A stretch of 13,892 nt of DNA from Willaertia magna. Its lineage: Eukaryota; Heterolobosea; Eutetramitea; Acrasida; Naegleriidae. The notes below the pieces were generated by a model. That model saw nothing but the letters and a program-made list of their open reading frames with translations. It was not told where the DNA came from and made no database searches. Shown here in pieces: positions 7,193 through 13,892 of the stretch. The position numbers and the translations under genes are program-made. Positions within the stretch are counted from its first letter, which is position 1. Each line of letters opens with the position of its first letter. The DNA lies in contig CADWAF010003963.1 of the NCBI GenBank assembly GCA_902984215.1, positions 1 to 13,892 on the forward strand. Reading direction: 5' to 3'.

Positions 7193-8680
7193 ATGTGTTT
7201 AGCCGGATGTAAAGTAAGTGTATTAAAAATTTCAAAGGGAGATAAATAGTTTTAATCGGATTAGTGCTGTATTTATAAAAGAAAAGATAGAAGAAAACAT
7301 GGACTGCAACCACCTTTGGATTATTTTCAAATTATTGCTTTAATAGGTTTAACACTCCTTCATATAGATTTCTTTTTATTTGTTTCTTCAGTTTCGAGGA
7401 TTGAATTCTTAATTCCCACCACAGTAATTTATTCTATTTTAGCCTTAATAAGTATTATAGCTCAAATAATAGTAACTTTTATTGATGCTGTTGATCCTCA
7501 TATTTCGCGTAAAGAAGAAGGGGACTCGGAAACTCCAACAACAGATGAAAGCCCACGAGTATTTTGTCAGATTTGTGAGTCCACTGTGTAAGTTTCTTCT
7601 TATTTTAAAAGAAATTCTTATTAGATTCATTGCAGATACGAAAGCAGCAAACATTGTAAATTATGTTGTAAGTGCGTAGAAGGTTTTGACCATCATTGTA
7701 GATGGTTGAATGTTTGCATTGGAAAGAGAAATTACGTCGCCTTTTTTGTGCTACTAGCAGATATTTTTGTTTCACTGAATTACATAGTATTAGTAAAGTT
7801 GGCTTTTATTTTGGAAGGGGCTATAAATTATGATAAATTTTCAGTAAGAGGTAAGTGAATAATTTCTCTATTTACTAATTATTTAATCCAGTGCTAAACA
7901 TATTTACTTTCAGTCATCCCATCGCTCATCTTTGCTTTGTAGGCGTTACTGGCTTTGTGACATTTGTTGTAATGTTGTCTTTGGTTGAATTGTTTGTCTT
8001 ACATATAAAATTAAGTAAGTAATTATTGAGGTAACAAACTCTTAACAAACTCCTCACTTTTAAAAGGAATACTTGGGATGACAACTTACGAATACTTAAT
8101 GGAAAAGAGAAGAATAGAAGAAATGAAACAAAATGCGTCTTTAGAAGAAAAGAAGTCTCTTGATATTAAAATTGAAAAAATATCTGCAAACAAGGTTGTG
8201 CCTTTGCCAGAAATATTTCATGACATTAAGAAAGTGAATTCTATTATTTTACACTCATCAGCTTCTGAGAGTGGATCAAGAAGAAATACTTCATGGGATG
8301 ACTCCGATACAGGAACAGAATCAGATATTATAGTTGTTAATTATTCCAAACTACAACCTCAAAGCCCCAATTTACAAACACAGACCATTGTAGAGATAGA
8401 TGAGGATATTGAAGTTAGTGGAACCAAAAATCAACGAACATCTAAAAGCTTCACCATAAGCTCCAAACAAAGGCTAAGTGAAAAAACAACCCAAGTTACC
8501 ATTAACGTAACTGTACGCCCTACGTTACAAAAGAGTAAATCCAGTGGGCAAGTCAAATACCACAACACAAGTACCAGTTCTATAAAAAGCCTTACAAGTT
8601 GCAACGATTTGCCTGCAGGTAGTGTTGTTGATATTACAGAGAAATCACATAATATTGCCAACACGGACGAAAAAGAATAG
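7193..8680 (+). CDS. DHHC palmitoyltransferase, ZDHHC1/ZDHHC11 type (5 exons)
   Basis: Joined exons 7193-7213, 7265-7587, 7636-7850, 7943-8014 and 8067-8680 give 414 residues, with GT-AG introns of 51, 48, 92 and 52 nt, all starting GTAAGT. The product is a four-helix membrane protein: segments at about 27-47, 55-80, 149-173 and 187-210. The cysteine-rich domain fits the family spacing exactly: C108, C111, H121, C122, C125, C128, then catalytic DHHC at 133-136, C142, N147 and F151. The residue after DHHC is Arg137 rather than the common Pro; ZDHHC1/11 enzymes have a basic residue there, and the [12 protein letters not shown] start is also like that group. TTYE at 216-219 is the TTxE motif. 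The enzyme would S-acylate cysteines of other proteins at internal or plasma membranes. The Ser/Thr-rich tail (about 235-414) is probably disordered. Exon 1 is the least certain: it encodes only MCLAGCK and is chosen because the exon 2 frame has no ATG and the phases match. Confidence 0.85.
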
Positions 8681-8690
8681 GCATATTATT

Positions 8691-10614
8691 TTATTTTGCT
8701 TCATTGATACAAAATTGAATGGCCTCCATCCATGAGTCTATTTCTTCGGCGGTTGACATTATATTGTACTTTTTGTCTCCCTTTGAGTCATAAATTGTAA
8801 AGCCACCAATTACGTCCAGTCTAGCCATCCGAGCACCAGAAAGGTTAATGTTACCAGCAGCATCTTTCAGTTTTTGAACCGATTTAAAATATTGAAGAAC
8901 ACCTCTACGCAGAACAAACCATCTTTTCTTCCAATTTTTTACAACGTGGCCTTGCTTCACAAGGAATCCTTCTTTTATAATTTCACTGTAGAGTCTCTTT
9001 TCTTGAGCACCACTAGATTTTAATATAAATTCTATTCTTCTTCTTACTTCTCCAGATATATCAAGGTCATCGCTGTATAATAATTGAAGTGGCGTCTAGA
9101 AAATAGATTTGTAAAACATTAAAAAACTATGTAATACCTACCTTATTTTGTTTAGGGTTGCAATGTATAAGTAAAACAGCCAATTCTTCTGTTCCTTTCT
9201 TTTCTTTACAAAGTTGTCTAATAAAGAAATCAAACCCATTACAAATAGCAAAATGAATACAAGTAAAACCATTGACTCTATTAATACCATTAATACTAGC
9301 ACCTTTGTTAATTAGCATTGAACAAATATTTGAACTACCACAAGTCAAACTCACAAACATTAATGGTGACATTCCATTGTCATCACTTATATCTACATTG
9401 TATTTAAATGAAGGTTCTTGTAAAAAAAACTTAACAATTTCTTCGCTTTGCATAATACAAGCTAACGACAATGCATCAGTAATATTACCTTCTTTAAACT
9501 GCTCTGTGTCAACAGGAGATTCTAACAAACATTTCAAAGCCTGAAGACTTCCACTAAAAATACATAATAAAAATGGTGTAAAATTACCAACTTTAACACC
9601 TGTTTTGTTCCAATATTGTAATGCTATACCAAATGTTGGTGGATATTTTGGAATACCCGTAAAAACAGCATCATGTTTTGCTCCACTCTTTAATAATAAT
9701 TTTATAATATTTGTTAAACCAAATAAACAAGCCAAATGTAAACTTGATAAACCATTTAAAGCAACATAATTTGTATTAAAAGAATAGGCTGTCAATAAAA
9801 ATTCCACTAACTGTTCATTACCACTAACAACTGCCAATTGTAAAACCGATAACTTTGCGCTAGGTAACACCTCAGCAAGTTTTTCAGGTTTCTTCGCTAA
9901 ATAACTCTTTACCTGTTCTAACCTTCCTCTAAAACAATTAAATAATAATTCATTAGCTTTAAACTCCTTTTCCATTAAAGTTGGTGACATTGCAACTCCA
10001 CCAATAGAAGTTAAAGCAGATAAATGTAAAAGTAAAAATTTATCAAAAATATGAAAAGAATTTAAATCTTCATTCTTCTCCTTTTCTAAAGTATGAATCT
10101 TTTTATGTAAAACATGATATTGTTGTGAAAGGGTTGCTACAAATTTCTTTTTAGCTCCACGATTCCCAAATACTAATGGAGAACTTGGTACTGATGTAGA
10201 TGTAGTATATGTAGTGTTTATACTTTTAGGTTGTTGTTCAATATCATTAAAACTAGAACTTTTAGTTAAATTTGTATTTGTTGTAGTTGCTATTTGTCTG
10301 CTTGGTAAAGTTAAATTACTATTACTACTATTATTATTATTTACTTCAGATTCCGGTTGTTGTTGTCCTTGTTGTTGCGTATCTTCGTTTAACAAGCCTT
10401 GAGCCTGTAATTTCTGATCCCTTGGGCTGTTTTAAAAAACATTTTTTGTAAATTTTGGAAAAAGCGGGAAGATATTGTGTTTAGATTTAAAGTAATATTT
10501 ATATACTTACTGGAACCAAGATGATTCCTCTGTTTTAGGGTTAAAGTAATAGTACCTTTGGAAGCTGGGATCAAAAGCTTCTATCCACCCTTCGAGTGAT
10601 GGTCTAGAGGTCAT
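8691..10614 (-). CDS. WW - ankyrin repeat - PH domain protein (3 exons)
   Basis: Joined on the minus strand, exons 10614-10511, 10426-9142 and 9095-8691 give 597 residues. Introns are 84 nt (GTAAGT...CAG) and 46 nt (GTAGGT...TAG); frames match at both junctions. Residues 7-36 are a WW domain: Trp10, Tyr21-Tyr23, Trp33 and Pro36 (the WxxP created by splicing). A Gln/Asn/Ser/Thr-rich linker covers about 50-120, followed by a basic helical stretch. About seven or eight ankyrin repeats run from about 193 to 473, for example SLHLACLFGLTNIIKLLLKS; the last crosses the second intron. A PH domain occupies about 504-597 to the C-terminus, with GFLVKQGHVVKNWKKRWFVL and the final helix Trp (SWMEAIQF). 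It probably acts as an adaptor that binds proline-rich peptides through WW, proteins through ankyrins and phosphoinositides through the basic K-x(n)-KxR-like first strands of PH. No catalytic domain is present. Its 3' end faces the DHHC gene at 10 bp. Confidence 0.85.
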
Positions 10615-10925
10615 TTTTTCGAGTTTTTTGAAATCAAGACAGGTGACACAAGGGAAATTTTATTGCTCATTTCTTGATGTTGTTTAAAGTTACTGGACCA
10701 ATTTTCTTGTGGAATGTGAACGAACGTTCAATGGAAAGCGCCCACAACAATTTAATCCTTGGTAAAAACTAAACCATTACACAAACACCATTAACATTGA
10801 TTTTTGTTTATAAAATACCTTTGTAAATTATCAGTTCTCAATCCTTCCAACAACGGAGCTAATTACAAATTCCAGTATATAAAAGTTGTAAATGGTGAAA
10901 TCTGAAAGAACTATTTTCAAAAAAA
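10615..10925. promoter_or_regulatory. 311-bp divergent promoter region
   Basis: It separates the WW-ANK-PH gene (minus) from the ependymin-like gene (plus) and contains no gene. TATATAAAAG at 10876-10885 is a good TATA-box candidate for the ependymin-like gene, about 40 bp before its ATG. A CCAAT pentamer occurs at about 10697-10701. GAACGAACGTTC at 10718-10729 contains GAAnnTTC, the pair unit of heat-shock elements, but no third unit in phase, so its meaning is open. Confidence 0.45.
10876..10885 (+). promoter_or_regulatory. TATA-box candidate of the ependymin-like gene
   Basis: TATATAAAAG, ending 40 bp before the start codon. The distance allows a transcription start about 25-30 bp downstream and a short 5' untranslated region. 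In an AT-rich genome such a match is only moderately specific, but it is the cleanest in this spacer. Confidence 0.4.
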
Positions 10926-11642
10926 ATGGCTTTAAACAAAATCGTGTCTTTGGCTTTGGTATTAGTATGCTGTTTCCTTTCATGTTATGGGGTTTTAGCA
11001 GCAAATAATATTTGCTGTATGCCAAAAGCACATACAGTTCATGCTAAGATTACAAGAGTTAATTTAGATAATTGTGATGCTAATGGAAATTGTAAATTCA
11101 ATGGAAAGAATGTAGTCATTGAAAAACATATGCCTGATTTTTATCATGACCGTTATCGTTTAGATTTAACTACTTTAAAGAATGATGTAGTTACTTCAAA
11201 ACAATCTACTGTTGGTTTCGTTACTGATAAAGTAACAATGTCACAAGGTTTTGAATATGTTTTTAATGAAACATCTTGTACTTGTCACAAATTAACTTCA
11301 AAACCTCCTTATTTAATGGTTTCTTGTGTTACAGATGACTTTACATTAGATTCTACAATTACTATTGGTTTAGCTCAAAAAGCACAAAAGTATGTTCGTA
11401 CTAACAATTATGCAGGACATGATGAAAGAGAAGTAAGAGTTGCTCAACCAATTAGAAAAGTTGATGGAGTAAATGAATGTTTTATTGCATTCTGGACTGA
11501 AGAAACAATGGATAAAGATGCAAGAGGAAATGTTAAGGCAATGTCATCAATGATGATTGAAACATGGGACTTTTTACCTTACAACACTGATGAAGATTAT
11601 TTAGTTCCATCTTATTGTCCAAAGGCAACATCTTGTAATTAA
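10926..11642 (+). CDS. Secreted ependymin-like (EPDR) cysteine-rich protein
   Basis: A single-exon gene for 238 residues, the usual size of ependymin-related proteins. Residues 1-25 form a clear signal peptide (basic Lys5, then a Leu/Val/Cys-rich core, probable cleavage after VLA), so the protein enters the secretory pathway. The mature part starts ANNICC and has ten cysteines (30, 31, 50, 56, 118, 120, 134, 185, 231, 237) and a glycosylation sequon at Asn114 (NET). The pattern of an early CC/CP element, a central FEYVFNETSCTC block, a VNECFIAFW strand after the mid-domain and a closing Pro-Ser-Tyr-Cys resembles the ependymin family, which folds as a beta-sandwich that binds hydrophobic ligands and may bind calcium. 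The match is by pattern and order of cysteines and not by long identity, so family assignment is moderate. Possible roles are extracellular matrix, adhesion or lysosomal lipid binding; the sequence does not decide. Confidence 0.6.
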   Translation: MALNKIVSLALVLVCCFLSCYGVLAANNICCMPKAHTVHAKITRVNLDNCDANGNCKFNGKNVVIEKHMPDFYHDRYRLDLTTLKNDVVTSKQSTVGFVTDKVTMSQGFEYVFNETSCTCHKLTSKPPYLMVSCVTDDFTLDSTITIGLAQKAQKYVRTNNYAGHDEREVRVAQPIRKVDGVNECFIAFWTEETMDKDARGNVKAMSSMMIETWDFLPYNTDEDYLVPSYCPKATSCN

Positions 11643-11870
11643 GATAATTAAATTTTTTATTCTTTTATTAACTTGTTACATACTGTCAACAAAAACCAAT
11701 CCCTGTGTGAACTTGTGGTAATTGTTCTAATTGTTTTAGTTGAAGACTGAAAGTTATCGTGTTTCCTTAGGGAAAGCTTTGGTAACACCGGTACCTGGTT
11801 CCGATATTAATCGGAAGATATAAATAAAAATTTGAAAAAAAAACAAAACATTTTTCAAAGGCTAGCACCA
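11643..11870. promoter_or_regulatory. 228-bp spacer with dyad symmetries, promoter of the Trx-TPR-J gene
   Basis: The spacer holds the 3' end of the ependymin-like transcript and the promoter of the fusion gene. Its second half is unusually GC-containing for an intergenic stretch (11761-11817) and carries two inverted repeats: TTTCC-ttag-GGAAA at 11762-11775 and TTCCGAT-atta-ATCGGAA at 11799-11816. The second is followed directly by GATATAAATAAAAA, a possible TATA element about 50 bp before the ATG. A CCAAT occurs near 11696. Confidence 0.45.
11799..11816. promoter_or_regulatory. 18-bp dyad TTCCGAT-N4-ATCGGAA upstream of the Trx-TPR-J gene
   Basis: The two 7-bp arms are perfect reverse complements with an ATTA spacer. 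The centre lies about 63 bp upstream of the ATG and just upstream of a TATA-like run. Such symmetry suits a dimeric DNA-binding protein, but no known site is matched with confidence; it is not a canonical heat-shock element, which needs TTCnnGAA spacing. Confidence 0.45.
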
Positions 11871-13782
11871 ATGTCAAAACTAGTCATTTCCGACAGTCAA
11901 TTTCAAAAGGAATTAATTTCAGCTGGATCTAAGCTTGTTGTTGTAGATTTCTTTGCACAATGGTGCGGGTAAGTATTAAATATATTTACAATAATCTCAA
12001 TAATAAATTATTAATCCTAGACCTTGTAAACAAGTTGCTCCGATATATGAAAAACTTGTTGAAAAGTATAAAAATGTAATTTTCTTAAAAGTAGATGTAG
12101 ATCAATGTAGTAGTGTTGCTGGTCAATGTGGAATTAATTCTATGCCAACCTTTCAATTGTATTTAAATAAAAACAAAGTAGGAGAAGTAGTTGGTGCAGA
12201 TATGCAAAAATTAGTTCAATTAATTGAAAAACATAAAGGAAGTAACTTATTTGAACAACAATCTACTAAAGAAGTAGAAGATTTTGAACCAATACCTTCT
12301 CATCTATCAACTGCTAATGATTTTAAAGAAGAAGGAAATAAAAGATATAAAAAAGGAAGTTATAGAAAAGCAATAGAATGTTATTCTAGGGCTATTGAAT
12401 TAGATCCTACTCAAGTAGCAAATTATACTAATAGAGCTGCATGTTATTTACAATTACAACAATATAAAAAAGTAGTTGAAGATGGCTTACAAGCTCAAAG
12501 AATTGATCCTAGAAATCCTAAAGCAAGTTTTAGAGCTGGACAAGGTTATTTACAAATGTGTATGATAAGAGAAGCAAAAGAACAATTTGAATTATCTTTA
12601 AAGATTGAACCATCTAATGATGTTGTAAGAAGAGAATTAGAAAATGCAATTAAGATTGAAAAGTATTTAGAGAATGCAAATAATTTATTAAAACAATATG
12701 ATTATCAAAATGCAATGAAAGATATTGATAATGCTTTAACTATTGCACCATATTCTATTAGTATTCAATTATTAAAGATTGAAGCAATGATTGGATTAAA
12801 ACATTTTGATGATGCTATCAAGGCTTGTAGTAATATGTTACAAATAGATCCAAATAATTCCGAAGCCTTGTATCAAAGAGGACGTGCTTTGTATTATAAC
12901 GGAAATGTAGACAGTGGTCTTTCACATATAACTCAAGCATTAAAAGTAGATCCCGATAATATGAAATGTTTACATTTTAGAAAACGAATTAAAGAAATTG
13001 AGAAATTAAAAGAAGAAGGAAATAATTTACTTAGAAATGCTAAATATCAAGAAGCTTATGATGTTTATACAAAAGCAATTGAAGTTGATCCACAAAATGC
13101 AAATATGAATGCTGTACTTTATTGTAATAGAGCAGCTGCTGCTACAAAACTAGGTAAACATGAATTGTCTGTAAAGGATGCAACTAAAGCTATTGAATTA
13201 AACGAAAATTATTTGAAAGCATATTTAAGAAGAGGTTCTAGTTATATTGAGTTAGAAAAATATGAAAATGCAATGAGAGATTATAATAAGGCTCATGAAC
13301 TAGATCAAAATAATGAAGAAATTGCTCAAAAATTAAGAGAAGCTAAAAAACTTTATAAACAAAGTAAAAAGAAAGATTTTTATAAAATTTTGGGAGTTGA
13401 GAGAAATGCTTCTTCTGATGACATAAGGAAAGCATATAGAAAGTTAGCAATGCAATTCCACCCTGATAGATATACTGACGAAGAAGAAAAACAAAAGGCA
13501 GAAGAGAAATTTAAAGATATTACAGAGGCATATGGTATATTGAGTGATCCTCAAAAGAAATCTCAATATGATTCAGGAGCTATGGATGCAGAAGGTTTTG
13601 AAATGAATCCAGGTGACTTGAATGATATATTTAGAATGTTCTTTGGAGGAGGTGGTGGTATGGGTGGAATGGGAGGAATGGGTGGTATGGGAGGAGGCAA
13701 CTCTCACTTTACCTTTAATATGGGAGGTGGTGGAATGGGAGGAGGAAGAAGAGGTGGTAATAGAGGTCATCCATTCTTTTAA
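11871..13782 (+). CDS. Thioredoxin - TPR - J-domain fusion, Hsp40-type co-chaperone (2 exons)
   Basis: Exons 11871-11968 and 12021-13782 (intron 52 nt, GTAAGT...TAG) give 619 residues. Residues 1 to about 105 are a thioredoxin domain with active site WCGPC (Cys32, Cys35) and the cis-proline motif SMPTF (Pro75); the intron splits the Gly codon between the two cysteines. Nine TPRs follow in three groups, about 130-231, 245-345 and 360-464. Groups one and three keep the carboxylate-clamp residues (KxxxN, N, KxxxR), which bind the EEVD tails of Hsp70/Hsp90; group two does not. The J domain spans about 485-552 with the HPD motif at 513-515, needed to stimulate Hsp70 ATPase. A Gly/Met-rich tail ends the protein, as in some class B Hsp40s. 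TPR plus J resembles DNAJC7/TPR2; the N-terminal thioredoxin is extra. No signal peptide is visible, so it is probably cytosolic or nuclear. A likely role is handing clients between Hsp70 and Hsp90 with redox activity on client cysteines. Confidence 0.93.
13660..13695 (+). repeat. 9-bp tandem repeat ATG-GGN-GGN, four copies
   Basis: Four in-frame units encode Met-Gly-Gly in the C-terminal tail of the Trx-TPR-J protein, inside a wider GGN-rich tract from about 13645 to 13765. The third bases vary between units, so the array is not a fresh expansion. The tract is strikingly GC-rich for this window and also opens antisense and out-of-frame reading frames that are artefacts. Confidence 0.8.
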
Positions 13783-13892
13783 GTCACTTATTTTAATTTA
13801 TTGAAATAAATACCTTTGGTATTTACAATTTGTACACAAAGTTAATAATAATTTTTGGTTTAATTAACATTTTACAATACTTTTTTCTGCCA
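13783..13892 (+). terminator. 3' end of the Trx-TPR-J gene with AATAAA signal
   Basis: AATAAA at 13805-13810 lies 23 nt after the stop codon, a good poly(A)-signal candidate for a short 3' untranslated region. The rest of the window is AT-rich and holds no gene that I can see. Confidence 0.5.

Noticed and set aside
7299..7343. ATG at 7299 as start of the DHHC gene
   Set aside because: It is in another frame and stops after 14 codons. The family-like N-terminus is read in the frame of exon 2.
10389..10574. Separate 61-aa minus-strand ORF next to the WW-ANK-PH gene
   Set aside because: It overlaps the first exon and intron in another frame. Splicing from 10511 to 10426 gives a complete WW domain and uses the right frame instead.
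12142..13782. TPR-J gene starting at the ATG at 12142
   Set aside because: The frame upstream is thioredoxin with [16 protein letters not shown] across a clean GTAAGT...TAG intron, so 12142 is Met74 in the cis-proline motif and not the main start.
13573..13804. Antisense ORF 13573-13770 and frame-shifted ORF 13622-13804
   Set aside because: Both come from the GGN/ATG repeat tract read in wrong frames and give only Ser/Thr/His or Val/Trp/Glu repeats.
1..13892. Ciliate-type genetic code for the whole window
   Set aside because: All seven intact genes end in TAA or TAG at the expected family length and use CAA for Gln with no internal TAA or TAG.
1..13892. CRISPR array, bacterial operon or tRNA/rRNA gene
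   Set aside because: I found no regularly spaced direct repeats, no cloverleaf or rRNA core sequence, and the genes have spliceosomal introns.

Overview
The window looks like nuclear DNA of an AT-rich, flagellum-forming protist. An amoeboflagellate of the Heterolobosea (Naegleria/Willaertia type) fits best, but this is inference from gene content and composition, not proof. The supporting points are: seven tightly packed eukaryotic genes; seven short introns (46-92 nt), six starting GTAAGT and one GTAGGT; standard stop use (TAA six times, TAG once); coding DNA of roughly 30% GC; Ser/Thr/Asn/Gln-rich linkers; and a CFAP99 homologue, an axonemal gene that argues against the non-flagellate dictyostelids.

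Layout. Bases 1-1440 hold no intact gene I recognise. The minus strand there carries what looks like a decayed Asn/Lys/Gln-rich coding sequence broken by nonsense codons and frameshifts, ending in a 142-codon stretch that is still open. Bases 1441-2100 are an extreme AT block: I count about 28 G/C in the 600 bases 1441-2040, and one 85-base run has no G or C. From 2478 on the DNA is gene-dense. Three intron-less genes lie in tandem on the minus strand: an ARB2A/FAM172A-type alpha/beta-hydrolase-like protein (2478-3734), an SLC25 mitochondrial carrier (3864-4850) and CFAP99 (4941-7100). A 92-bp divergent spacer leads to a five-exon DHHC palmitoyltransferase of the ZDHHC1/11 type on the plus strand (7193-8680). 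It converges, with only 10 bp between stop codons, on a three-exon minus-strand gene encoding WW, ankyrin and PH domains (8691-10614). A second divergent spacer of 311 bp leads to a secreted ependymin-like protein (10926-11642). The last gene (11871-13782) encodes a thioredoxin-TPR-J-domain fusion, a probable Hsp70/Hsp90 co-chaperone with its own redox domain.

The genes do not form an obvious pathway. Themes are flagellum/coiled coil (CFAP99), membrane and lipid signalling (DHHC, PH), secretion (ependymin), organelle transport (carrier) and proteostasis (Trx-TPR-J). The most unusual items are the Trx-TPR-J and WW-ANK-PH architectures, the ependymin-like secreted protein in a probable protist, the relict gene beside a ~95% AT block, and a perfect 7-bp-arm dyad in the Trx-TPR-J promoter.
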